Assembly (NCBI GenBank): GCA_007844125.1
Contig: CM017558.1
Coordinates: 52,325,334 to 52,389,333, forward strand
Direction: 5' to 3'
Source of the DNA: Sinonovacula constricta
Lineage: Eukaryota; Mollusca; Bivalvia; Cardiida; Solecurtidae
Length of the DNA: 64,000 nt
Shown here: piece after piece, positions 14,600-26,800 of the stretch
Position numbering within the stretch: the stretch's first letter is position 1
Layout: every line of letters begins with the position of its first letter
Notes under the pieces: model-generated
What the model was told of the DNA's origin: nothing
Databases searched by the model: none
What the model saw: only the letters and a program-made list of their open reading frames with translations
Program-made: the position numbers and the translations under genes

Positions 14600-17110
14600 T
14601 GAGTTGTAAGATCATGATCTATACTGTTTGTTGCTACGTAGCTGGAAGCTGTCTGATCATGATCTATACTGTTTGCTGCTACGTAGCTGAAAGCTGTCTG
14701 ATCATGATCTATACTGTTTGTTGCTACGTAGCTGAAAGCTGTCTGATCATGATCTATACTGTTTGTTGCTACGTAGCTGAAAGCTGTCTGATCATGATCT
14801 ATACTGTTTGTTGCTACGTAGCTGAAAGCTGTCTGATCATGATTTACACTGTTTGTTTCTACGTAGCTGGAAGCTGTAAGATCATGATCTATACTGTTTG
14901 TTGCTACGTAGCTGAAAGCTGTCTGATCATGATCTATACTGTTTGTTGCTACGTAGCTGAAAGCTGTCTGATCATGATCTATACTGTTTGTTGCTACGTA
15001 GCTGAAAGCTGTCTGATCATGATTTACACTGTTTGCTTCTACGTAGCTGGAAGCTGTAAGATCATGATCTATACTGTTTGTTGCTACGTAGCTGAAAGCT
15101 GTCTGATCATGATCTATACTGTTTGTTGCTACGTAGCTGAAAGCTGTCTGATCATGATTTACACTGTTTGTTTCTACGTAGCTGGAAGCTGTAAGATCAT
15201 GATCTATACTGTTTGTTGCTACGTAGCTGGAAGCTGTCTGATCATGATCTATACTGTTTGCTGCTACGTAGCTAGAAGCTATCTGATCATAACCTATACT
15301 ATTTACTGCTACATAGCTGAAAGCTGTCTGATCATGACCTACACTATTTACTGCAACGTAGCTGTAAGCTGTCTGATCATGATCTATACTGTTTGTTGCT
15401 ATGTAGCTGGAAGCTGTCTGATCATGACCTACACTATTTACTGCAACATAGCTGAAAGCTTTCTGATCATGATCTATACTGTTTGTTGCTACGTAGCTGA
15501 AAGCTGTCTGATCATGATCTATACTGTTTGTTGCTACGTAGCTAGAAGCTATCTGATCATAACCTATACTATTTGCTGCTATGTAGCTGAAAGCTGTCTG
15601 ATCACGATCTACACTATTTACTGCAACGTAGCTGTAAGCTGTCTGATCATGATCTATACTGTTTGTTGCTATGTAGCTGGAAGCTGTCTGATCATGACCT
15701 ACACTATTTACTGCAACATAGCTGAAAGCTGTCTGATCATGATCTATACTGTTTGTTGCTACGTAGCTTAAAGCTGCCTGATCATGATCTATACTGTTTG
15801 TTGCTATGTAGCTGAAAGCTGTCTGATCATGATCTATACTGTTTACTGCTACGTAGCTGGAAGCTGTCTGATCATGATCTATACTGTTTGTTGCTACGTA
15901 GCTGAAAGCTGTCTGATCATGATCTACACTATTTGCTGCTACGTAGCTTGAAGATGCCTGATCATGATCTATACTGTTTGTTGCTACGTAGCTTGAAGAT
16001 GCCTGATCATGATCTATACTGTTTGTTGCTACGTAGCTGAAAGCTGTCTGATCATGATCTACACTATTTGCTGCTACGTAGCTTGAAGATGCCTGATCAT
16101 GATCTATACTGTTTGTTGCTACGTAGCTGAAAGCTGTCTGATCATGATCTGTACTGTTTACTGCTACGTAGCAGAAAGCTGTCTGATCATGATCTATACT
16201 GTTTGTTGCTACGTAGCTGAAAGCTGTCTGATCATGATCTATACTGTTTGTTGCTACGTAGCTGAAAGCTGTCTGATCATGATCTGTACTGTTTACTGCT
16301 ACGTAGCAGAAAGCTGTCTGATCATGATCTATACTGTTTGTTGCTACGTAGCAGAAAGCTGTCTGATCATGATCTATACTGTTTGTTGCTACGTAGCTGA
16401 AAGCTGTCTGATCATGATCTACACTGATTGCTGCTACGTAGCTGAAAGCTGTCTGATCATTATTTACTTCATTCCCTTCTACGTAGCTGAAAGCTGTCTG
16501 ATTATGATCTACACTATTTACTGCTACGTAGCTGAAAGCTGTCTGATCATTATTTACTTTATTCCCTGCTACGTAGCTGAAAGCTGTCTGATCATGATTT
16601 ACACTATTTGTTGCTACGTAGCTGAAAGCTGTCTGATCATGATCTATACTGATTGCTGCTACGTAGCTGGAAGCTGTCTGATCATGGGCTATACTGTTTG
16701 TTGCTACGTAGCTGAAAGCTGCCTGATCATGATCTATACTATTTGTTGCTACGTAACTGGAAGCTGTCTGATCATCATTTACTTTATTCCCTGCTACGTA
16801 GCTGAAAGCTCTCTGATTATGATCTATACTATTTACTGCTACGTAGCTGAAAGCTGTCTGATCATGATCTACACTATTTACTGCTACGTATCTGGAGGCT
16901 GTCTGATCATGATCTACACTATTTGTCACTACGGAGCTGAAAACTGTCTTGTCATTTTTTACTTTATTCCCTGTTACGTCGCTGAAAGCTTTCTGATCAC
17001 GATAAACACTAGTTGCTGATACGTAGCTGAAAGTTTTCTGATAATGATCTATACCAGTTGCTGCTACGTAAGTGAAAGCTGTCTGATCATGGTGTACACG
17101 TTTTGCTGCT
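14600..17110. repeat. 45-bp satellite array, about 56 units
   Basis: Each 45-bp unit contains two perfect 10-bp palindromes, GCTACGTAGC and GATCATGATC, separated by a 12-bp TGAAAGCTGTCT-like spacer. Units are well conserved in the middle and degenerate toward 17110. Because 45 is a multiple of three, frames stay open for long distances: about 781 codons on the minus strand and about 390 and 306 codons on the plus strand. Higher-order periods are visible; a variant with GCTAGAAGCTATCTGATCAT occurs at 15271 and 15541, 270 bp or six units apart. The long minus frame lacks any ATG, so I treat it as noncoding. Confidence 0.93.
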
Positions 17111-18019
17111 ATATCATGAAACGCATGAAATAATTTGCAAATAGCAAAGAATTTAGTAGTGGTTCTGTCCCAAAAACATGATAACGGTTAAAGAAGCTTC
17201 ACTATATATATACAATTAACCTTGCTAGGTTTATAGTCAATATAACAAATTCATGCTGTTTTCTGCATTCATTTTCTGCTCATAAAAACGTCAGCTGCAT
17301 ATGAAAAGGTCTTAATTTGATTACACACACGATCACCGGCAATCCTTGGTGATCGATGGTACTGCGAATTTGCCCGTTAAGTTAAAGGGAACATGGTAAC
17401 TGATCAAACATCAATATGTACACGCAAGCAGATTTAACGCAAGGACAGACTTTGTTCTAACAAAACTTTTATGATGTTTCTTTTGCATAAATTTTGCGCA
17501 ACGTCAGTAAAACGAAGGACGGACGCAATGTTTTTCTAACAAAATAAGAAATAATATAATATTTTTATTACGTTTTAAAAAAACTAGTCTGGCTTTATTA
17601 TATAAGATATGCTTTTTTATACATAAGGCGACTGGCCTATCCATCATGCATACATTGTAGCATATATTTATACATTGTCAGTGGAAATGAATTTACATGT
17701 ATTGAACTATATATGTTGCATGTTTACAAGTACCAATTTGAAGTGAATAAATACATTCTATACGATACATTGATAGACATGACAATATACATATTGATAT
17801 ATTGCACAATTTTTCAGCTTATTTGTGAAAATTACGTTAGGAAAGGAAATATAAAACAAATACAAAAAAATAAATAAAAAAAACATTTTACACTACAAAT
17901 ATAACCATTTGATTGAATTCTTTTGAATAGTCATAAAATGTGTAGGTGGCCAGTTTATAATTTACATTTTTATTGTCTGATTTCATTAACTCCTTACATA
18001 TGATAATATTCTGACCCTA
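17111..18019. other. AT-rich noncoding region
   Basis: Nothing recognisable. The sequence is AT-rich and contains the residual right-hand edge of the 45-bp satellite before about 17115. Confidence 0.55.
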
Positions 18020-18135
18020 TATATTGTTTTCTTGATGGAAATCATACGAAGATGATTCAAGGAGAAAATGGTATTCATCTTTAAGTGCATTACAAGTTTC
18101 ACATTGTGTTTTTTGTTCAATTGGATGACAGATGG
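18020..18135 (-). pseudogene. LINE remnant, C-terminal zinc-knuckle-like segment
   Basis: Read on the minus strand, this short stretch gives a CETCNALKDEYHFLLESSSY-like peptide. It resembles the Cys/His segment (C-x2-C, acidic residues, HFL, then an aromatic) near the C terminus of many non-LTR retrotransposon proteins. A stop follows closely. The reverse-transcriptase fragment at 19496-19762 has the same orientation and lies upstream on the minus strand, so both may come from one decayed element. Confidence 0.45.
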
Positions 18136-19495
18136 TTTAGGCTAGCGGTCTATTTTACTTAGTTATCTATGCGATGATACTCTTAAATGTTGTTTCCGGC
18201 AGCCTGCCAATATAAAATACAATTAACAAAACCTTACCCATGTTTTGGGGAATTTGGGCAAATTTTCTGCATAAACTCATGCTTTCGTCTAAATAAAGAA
18301 TTAATACAATTAAACTCTTCTTCAATTGTTAGACTGTACAAATCGTGCAAAAACACTCTAAATGTCCATTATTTCCAAATTTATAAAAAAGCATGAAGTA
18401 GATTTACGCTAAAAATAGATACCAATGTCAGAGTGTCACGTGTTTTATGAGCTTAAAATAGCTAACTGGAAAGCCTGGCTACGATGTATACGTGTTTGTA
18501 ATGACGTCTGCAATGTTATGCTCCACTTTCAAAATACATGTAGGATAGCAATAAACTGCATTTCATGGGATATTTTCAGGTAATATTAATTGATATAATT
18601 GTTTGATGTCTAAATTTCAGGTCTAAACTATCGGATGCCACCTTTAATATTGAAAGTGCTCCCCTGAATTTAGTTACATCCATCTTATCTACCGGGTAGG
18701 TAATATTTAAATCCAAAGGCAGGGCAATGTCTATATGTGTTAGTTTTATTAGTTGATGAACATTCCATCTAGTCTTGTAGACAGCAATCATGGATTCGTT
18801 GTTTTAACTGCGACAACATATAGTAATATTTCCAACTCGTTAATTCAGCCAAATATCACTAAAACCCAGCTTTTTAACATTTGTTTTAAAACCATTGTTC
18901 GGTTTGTCTTATTTGGACCAAAGATCAATATCATTTAATAAAAGCCTGTAGTCCTATTGTATATACCGGTTATTTGTTATCCCCGGTCTGTAACATTTCA
19001 AACAATTACCGATCATGCATACAATTCTAATCTGTGCTACGTGTATTTTGCTTAGTTCGCAAAACTTTAATACATGTGTATTTAACACGTTGCTTTTAAA
19101 TCTTAAATATTGTCTTTAAATACTTCCGTGCTAGAGTTTCAAATGAATGAGAAAAACTACCGGCTGACGATATATGTTGTATGCAACACAAGTTTTGGCT
19201 TTTATTAACGAAATTTCTAATTCTGAGGAAATAAAATATCATCGGCAGTAATTGAGCGACCCTAATTGCATTGAAGTAGCTGTCACTAAGCTCGCCATTT
19301 ACCCTTATTGCATTGAAGTAGCTGTCACTAAGCTCACCATTTACCCTGACTGTCGATTGTAAGGAGTTGCATATAGATTATATAATATATGTTTTGTCCC
19401 TTTTCCCGTATCTTATTAATGCATACTAAATCACGTCTATAACAACAGGTCTTATTATCTTTTGTTTCTGTATATACTATTTTATTTAAAGTCAC
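18136..19495. other. Region between LINE remnants, no intact frame
   Basis: No confident domain was read here. A 42-bp phrase beginning ATTGCATTGAAGTAGC is directly duplicated at 19265 and 19307. A dispersed TCGGATGCCACCTTTAA motif occurs near 18631. Confidence 0.5.
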
Positions 19496-19762
19496 CTAAT
19501 ATACAACAGCATTCAATACAGAAATGTTATCTATTTTATTCATTGCTTTACGAAAACCGGCTTGTACCTCCACATAGACAATATAATTTTCTGCCCACTT
19601 ATTTAACCTATTATTCAAATCCCGAGTAAACAAAAAATCCAAAATGACCCAATTAAACCATGGCAATACCATGGCAATATAATTCTCGACATTGTTAACA
19701 TTATCCTTATTATGTAATGGTATTAAGAAATTGTCAAACAACTTTTCATATGCGAAGGTCAA
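19496..19762 (-). pseudogene. Non-LTR retrotransposon reverse transcriptase fragment
   Basis: The minus-strand frame of 88 codons contains LNNRLNKWAENY followed by VQAGFRKAMNKIDNISVLN. This matches the pattern of Jockey/CR1-type reverse transcriptases, in which an L-N-x-R-L helix is followed by QAGFR and a D-x-I segment. Only this piece of the palm/fingers region is legible. The catalytic FADD block and an endonuclease domain are not seen nearby. It is a broken, inactive copy; subfamily assignment is uncertain. Confidence 0.7.
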
Positions 19763-20127
19763 AATTTCTGAAACGAGTAGTGAGTGAACAGTGCATGAGA
19801 ATATTCTGTCTTCATAAAGACTCGCATAATGTTCGCCATTTCTTTTGTTGTTCTATGAACCGTACATCCAGCAGATTTATGTTTATTTAATTCTTATCGA
19901 CAAAGTGTATTTCAATTTAGTAATTACTCAATTAGTCGCGTTGGTGTTTGTCTACTTTGTAAGAAAAATACTTAACATTTAAAAGAAGCGTTTTGATGTT
20001 TAAACAAAAGTCGAGATCATGCTGCGATCATGCCGTGACTTTTAGTTGATCTATTGTTAAATTTCCTTCCTTAACTAGCCTTCAGTCAGTTAATAAAAGA
20101 CTTCAAACATTGATTTAGTTTTCCTCA

Positions 20128-20150
20128 TAATCATCATCACCACTACCACT

Positions 20151-20208
<58 letters not shown>

Positions 20209-20265
20209 AGAACAACAACAACAACAACAACAAAGAACATCATCAGCATCATCACCATCATCATC
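20128..20265. repeat. (ATC)n and (AAC)n compound microsatellite
   Basis: About 20 ATC/CAT triplets run to about 20208, followed by about 8 CAA/AAC triplets to about 20234 and a decayed CAT/CAG tail. Confidence 0.92.
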
Positions 20266-22837
20266 TTTTAAACCTTACACATGTGTGCCCGTTGTGCACA
20301 ACTGAGACGACTATCAAAATTGTGTCACAATCTTCCATTACAATGAAGTTGCCAACTGAGTCCTTACAACTAATCTTTTCACGGAATTCAGACATGCACC
20401 ACGATAGAAACACATTGAAACCATTATTAAATTTTGCCATATTTTAAATTTAATTTTCAGCATTCCGCTTCATCTCTAAATAATGTTTGACAATCTGAAA
20501 ATGCATCAATCAGATTTAAAAGGTACATTTACAACATATTTAAAGAAAACACACTTACAAAAGAACCCGTTGAACTTTATCCCTCCTATTCAATCTTGGG
20601 TAAAATATCTAAAAAACTTGATAGAACCACTCCGGTATTCGCTTTCCTTCTATTATACAATCCACGTTTACGTATGACAGTGTAATTTTTTCAAAGGTGT
20701 CTAATCTCATTCTATGGAAACAACGCGGTAAACAACCTGTTATGTGATTGGATAAATAAATCATGTGACCGTTTGAACCCGGCGAGATACAGTGAGTAAG
20801 CAAATCGGGTACCACAGCATGACAGAAGTACCGAGCGAGAGCTTTTGTTTGAAAATCATAAACAAGAGAACAAGAGAAAAATCGAAACACCTATTTCTGT
20901 GAACAAAGATTGCCTATAGGGAAGCTGATAGATTATCATTTTTCTAAACTGGGGCCCTTTGAACCTTTGTTTCCTCGTTTTTCTGTCATTAGGCTTTGTT
21001 TGTTGTTCCATTCCGTATACACAGTCAAATGGCATTACTCTAACAGGGCTGTCAGGTGATATTGTAATGCATTTGTATTTAAAAGCGTTTGCTGACAAAC
21101 AATATTTGAGCAATTGAAAAGAGATATTCAGATGTTAACTATAATACTGATAATGCCATTTTAAATGTCAAGAATAATTTATATCACCCAGCATGGCGAA
21201 TTGCAAGAGACGAGGTAGTATTGTCAATAAATAATGTCTCTGCTTACATTTGTAGACGACTGTATGTGTTTATGAAGAATATATTCCATGTATTTGATAT
21301 AGGCAGACAGTGGGATGCTACCTTTAAGTTACCTTTAAGACACATTCGAGCCAATTGGTGTATTTTATGACATATTACCTCTATTACCGCGTGCGCAATT
21401 TAGAGATATGCTCAACTTTTAAGCGGTAAACTGATATAAACATTTGAAAACCGTCCTAACACAATCCAAAGAAGTACAAGACGGTCAAGTCTAGTGTTCT
21501 AGTGCGATATTTATTTTCATTATTTCATTGTGGTTCGACACAGTTGCGCTTTTGAACAAAACTTAAAATTGCAAATTTGACAATCCGTGACCATGTCCAC
21601 CTTCAAACAGTTCGAATGCACCAAGTGTTTTCAAAAACGTTTATTTTAATTAGGTTTCTCTTTCATTGTGAACTGGTTCCCAAATTGTGCAGCACGACAT
21701 CAAAATAAGTGGGTTATACTTTTAACTACATTTCAGAAAATAATATTAGTATTCGAATTTACAAGGAAGTCATGAACAAAAATACACGTTTCATTTGAAA
21801 ACGATAACAGTTTATTAACAAAAATATATTAATATCTTGTACATAACACAGTAAATACAGTCCCACAGACAATAACATCTCGTATTATGTTTGAATGAAT
21901 AAAACGGCCAATATAATTGTCCATATTTCTGCAAAACACAGGAACCTGCTCAGTCAGTATAGATAAATTTTAATCTACAAATTTTAAGAGTGCAAAATAA
22001 GAAAGGGTAATCATGTAAGGGAGGTAAATGCTTATAAATACTGTAGGATTACTCTCCCTTTACAAGGTAATTATCATTTCAGTTCATTCATTATTAATGT
22101 ACAGAAGTCAGTTAAAACTTCAATTAAAATAAACAAAAAATAACAGAGCGGAAAACAGAAACAAGTAACAGGCAATGAGCGATTTAGAAATATATACTCC
22201 ATTAAAATAATGCGACTATTTTCATAACATCTTAAGTAAATCAAGTGTTAAACTGAAATGTTGCTTCTAAAGAAACAAGAACTGACTTGTTAAGTTAAAA
22301 GTTTTGCTGTTTGATTGTCAGTATGTTTGAATATTTGTTTACCGTATAAAATTATTTCCCCTGCAGTCAAACAAAATGTAATGAAACCGCTGCAAGTCAA
22401 TACGTGCACGTGTTTTGTACGGATATGGACCGAATGAACAACTTTTACATAATCCTGTTTAGGAGGCGTTTGGCGAAACAATACCCTTTGAGGGCTTTGA
22501 TCTCATACAAAATAAACTGTGTGCAGATCTGAATTTTTTGTCTCTTGTAGTTAAAATAGTTCGATACGAACCTGACGATTTAAAAATTGAACAATGTTTA
22601 CACATATGAAATAAGAGGTAGGCAATATTTTGTATTTCTAACACATTACTGACGTATGATAACAACATCAGACTTAGCTAAACTTGAATCTTTGACACCA
22701 GGATAAGTGCAAGTAGGAGAACTCGTATTGCCGTATAGTTCAAGCGTCTTTGAAGAATGAGATACTTATTTTTTAACTTTTTTGGTTTTACCGTGTTCTC
22801 CAACATAAATCTAAATATATACTTCTATGATCAAATG
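20266..22837. other. Noncoding region downstream of the CUB gene
   Basis: Open frames of up to 93 codons on both strands show no domain that I recognise. I see no transposon or RNA gene. A copy of the dispersed GGATGCTACCTTTAAG motif lies near 21311-21328. Confidence 0.5.
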
Positions 22838-22843
22838 TTTATT
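22838..22843 (-). promoter_or_regulatory. Candidate polyadenylation signal of the CUB gene
   Basis: The minus strand reads AATAAA about 195 bases past the stop codon at 23037. It is the nearest canonical signal downstream on that strand. Assignment is by position only. Confidence 0.45.
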
Positions 22844-23036
22844 GGAGCGTTTCCGAAGTCAAATATCACAGTCATTCAAATCAATTTTTGACAAAGAATA
22901 AACGTTATTTTCACTCCCTGCATTTAGATCGGGCACCCTCTGATTTCACAGTATGTCTTTATCAGAAACCCCACAATATTACTGAATTACCCAAGTAACT
23001 CCGAATTCCCATCGACCTATGATCGTTTTTATACAT

Positions 23037-23857
23037 CTATTCGCTGTGCGCAGTGGGCATAACTTGTGGAGCAGAATTCCCATTAGAGATGGAAAAGGCA
23101 CTTGTTTGACTGGCTGGGACTGGTGGCTGTATTTGGGCTCCTCGGAGCCCAACGCCAGAACTGTGGTTTTCCGAAGTCACAACAGCGTTTGGAAGACTGC
23201 CGATGTCAGCTTGTGGCTGAGCACGCGATGAAGCCCTGAGTCCTTGTGGGTTCAAGACCTGCAGTGCAGCGACCGCTCCTCCGCCATGTGGACCTTGCCT
23301 CGGCGTTCGGCCTGCCGGCCCACCGGCATTTTGACTGCTAGCTCGAGGTGTTCGCGGAGTGCCTGTTGTATGTATAGTCGCAGTAATGCACTGATTAGAG
23401 GGCGGCGTTTGAGACGAAGAATGTCTGACGTTAAGTGGACGTATAAAGCGCGTGTTAATAATGGCGTCAGACTGACCTGATGCATAAATTGGGGTGACGC
23501 TGACAAGTCCTTCTCCTGCTTCTGGGTTAATAAACTCAGCCCTTGCGGGAAGCGGTGCGCTAGGGTTTGGATTGGGGTCATATTCGCAATATGCCGGCGG
23601 TGGAGACATCGGGGAAGCATACAGTTCACCGTACGCTGGTGGGGCCGGTGGGCCGGCGTACTCCCCGGGATTCTCGTACGGTATTACGTTAGTAGTTCGG
23701 ACACGACCGTTTCGGATCTCTTTTGCCTTTTTCGCCTGAATGTAGGTGAAGACGACAGCGATGATGATGGCTAGCAGCACCACACCACCGACGGAGCCGG
23801 CGATTATAGCATTAAGGTTCAAACTTTCGTCATCATTGCTGGGATCTTGGAGGGAAC
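23037..23857 (-). CDS. CUB gene exon 5 (membrane segment and cytoplasmic tail)
   Basis: The acceptor reads TTTCTTGCAACAG. The exon encodes a short acidic juxtamembrane linker (DPSNDDESLNLN), a glycine-containing hydrophobic segment (IIAGSVGGVVLLAIIIAVVF) stopped by basic residues, and a 233-residue disordered-looking tail. The tail has PPAPPAY, SPPPAY and several TPR/TPP phrases. It is clearly richer in GC than its surroundings, which fits real coding sequence. The frames on the opposite strand are shadows. Confidence 0.88.
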
Positions 23858-26800
23858 CTGTTGCAAGAAAGAAATATGAACTACACAACTATATGAGACA
23901 AAAGCTAAAAGTATAATCATTTTGCCTGTTTCATTTTTCTTTAAATCACCCAGGTGTACACAATATGTGAACACTGGGTAGAATATATTTTTCAATGTAA
24001 AGGTGTAAGCAAATTCAAAATACATGTTTTAAACCAACGACCAATGGGAGCGCACTTTTTTACATTGCTACATTATGACATTTAAAATCTTATTCAATTT
24101 GGCGTCAGAACATTAACAAAATGTCCATTGCTACATGTATCTGAATGCTCTTTAGTAGTATCAACAAATGTTTTAAATCACAATCATTATCATCTACCTC
24201 CTCCTCCTCCTCCTCCTTCTTCTTTTAAAATGTTAATAAATATTTAAGACACTTTTACTTACAGTGCCAACAAATACCTTCTACTTGTTAACACTCAGTA
24301 AGGCGTTGTAACTTAATACTGTTTGTGAAAACCACAAGCACATGTTAAACATTGGCAAAAAGAAAAAGTTTGGATCACCTCCCCCTACCCCCGGTAGCTG
24401 CCTGATCATGATCTAAACCTTTTGATGCTAAATCTGTATCGACGCATCTAGTGACCTGTGCATGATAATTCCCAGCAAATAATGACGTAATGGGTAAACA
24501 TTTGTTACCATGATAACTTACTATATTCTCCAGAGTAATACTGCAACTTGAAGCCCTTTCCACCGAGACTGTAGTCCGAATGGAAGGTCAAGGTCAAATA
24601 TTGACCTGTGCTGATATAGTGGGGCAAGGACGTGCCGCAGAACGTGCCGAGGTGGGTCGAACTGGAATTGTATCCTATGAAAAAGTAGAAAAAAAATTGT
24701 ATACTATTGTTGCCAAATCATGTTATAATAATAGAGATATCAACTGTTAACTGGTGAACTAGATAGCGGCATCCACCATGTGAACCAAGACAGCGGTTTT
24801 CAAACAGAATATCGGTTTAAAATTCACTGGACTAAGAAATAAATGTTTTAAATTTGTTTTCGATAAGGTTGCTTGTTGATTCCACGTCGGCTCCCAATAG
24901 TATGTCACCGCGAACAGTCTATATTACTCGCATTCTTCTGACAAAATATATTCGCGCTAAACGTTCACGATACTGATATAGGTAAATGCTTCAAGGACGA
25001 ATAGAATATTGCTAGATTTAACGAACTAAAGGTCAATCTCTAGAAAACAGAAATACACAATGACATGTTACAACAACACTTGTAGCTCAAAGTATTGTCG
25101 CGGGCCGGGCCCCTGCTTCGGTTACTTAGTGGCGATGGAGGTCGGAAGTTATAAGCGGGCCCTGCGCTGGTACCGCACTGCATCGGTTACGACGGGAGTC
25201 TTGCTGTGGTCTTACGTTCAAAGAGCCAGTCCTCAGCCGGCCTGGAAATCGCTCGACATGTCTAGAGACTTGCTTTACGGGCCATTATAAATAAGTGAGC
25301 AAAAATGGACTCCACTTTAATCATAACTAAAACGCGGTAACAGGGTATGAACAAAGAAATAAATAGACTATGGCAATCAGATTAAATTATCTTTATTTAT
25401 AACAGTTATTTAACAAAATATTACATACTTATGGAGTGGAGTCCACAAAAAAGGTCCATAACGCAGTTTATTTAAGTCGGACGCACACAAAATCCGTGTG
25501 TTCAGTGAGAACAGGGGGAAGGTACCCAAAGGAAACCCCGTCACAATTGTGCATGCACACAGTAAGTGTGCATGAAACAAACATCACTAACTTCTTAAAA
25601 CGGTCACTGAATACATCCCTAGTAATTTCTGTTATAAGATAATAAAGAATAATACAATTATATAGATATTTTTTTCACAAATAATGCTTCTTATATAATA
25701 CAAATGAATTTTAGGGTTTTGAATACTCCCGCTAGTTTAACTTTAACTATAACCCCTTAAGCGTCTCTCGAGTTAAGCAACAACAACATGCCGAGGTGAG
25801 TGACGTCATAAGGTGGCAATGCAAAAATGGCTGACATAAACTTCGGGGAAGTGCTTTTACACTACAAAACAATAATGAGGACGATTACAAAATAGTTAGG
25901 AATATTTGCTGTCAAAACTATTGCATGGTAAGAAAATGTATTGATTTTAACCTGTAATAGCAGAATATGCATTGAAATTGTGATTAATTATCCAAGTGTA
26001 TAGCGAGTTTAAAGTAAACACACCGAGGGGTACGGCCCGTTACCGTATGTTGTCTTTTATATGTGCTTTTAAAACAGGTCACGATCGTTCCACAGAACGT
26101 GGCTGGTTGAACTTAGGTATAAGGTAAATAATCTCCAGCAATGCTTACACTAATGGTTAAGCCTCCGTTTCAGTATTTGAGTACAATGAAAATACTTTTT
26201 CCATTAGGAACAACATTTCAGAAACATTTCTCAGAACATTTCTCATTTCGGAGAAAAGGTTCTGAAAGCTTGGCCTGGTGACCTTGTGACCTGGTGACCT
26301 TCTGCCAACGTAATGTGGCTGGTATTGTGGTATTATACCTAATGTTTACAGCATGCTGTCACTGTCCAGTTTGGCAGGCTAAAATTAATTTTGTTGTTGT
26401 TTTTATTTTACTTTGTTACATGATATAACATGTTTATGCTTATCAAACTACATGGCGGCATTTGAGTCTAATGCGGAGTCATCCCGCAAGCGTCTAAAGT
26501 TGACCACTACAGTCAATGAAGAACTTGAAGATCTACTCCAGAGATGGATGGGAGATGCTAACACAAGGCGCATAGGACTAACTGGGGCTCTAATCCAGGA
26601 AAGGGCTCGTACATTTGCCAGTCAACTGGGTATGAATGACTTCAAGGGATTCAATGGCTGGTTGGAGAAGTTTTTGAAGAGAAATTTAATTGTTTGTAGA
26701 ACAATGAGTGGAGAACGAGGTGACGTAAATCCAGACAGTGTAAAGTTGTGGAAAGAACACCTGCCATCTCTTTGTGAAGGATACGAGCCTAGGGACATAT

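Noticed and set aside
14584..16929. A 781-codon minus-strand frame with 15-residue repeats
   Set aside because: It is the translation of the 45-bp satellite. It begins at GTG, has no ATG inside and I see none in the degenerate units upstream. Long open plus-strand frames exist over the same units, so openness is a property of the repeat length.
8421..17110. CRISPR-like arrays
   Set aside because: The repeats are directly tandem, with no unique spacers, and the genome is eukaryotic.
23244..23739. Open frames opposite the CUB last exon
   Set aside because: They are shadows of GC-rich coding sequence whose membrane segment and splice acceptor are on the minus strand.
25060..25290. A 76-codon plus-strand frame in the GC-rich island as a gene
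   Set aside because: There is no recognised domain and no supporting splice or codon evidence. Kept only as an unexplained GC-rich island.
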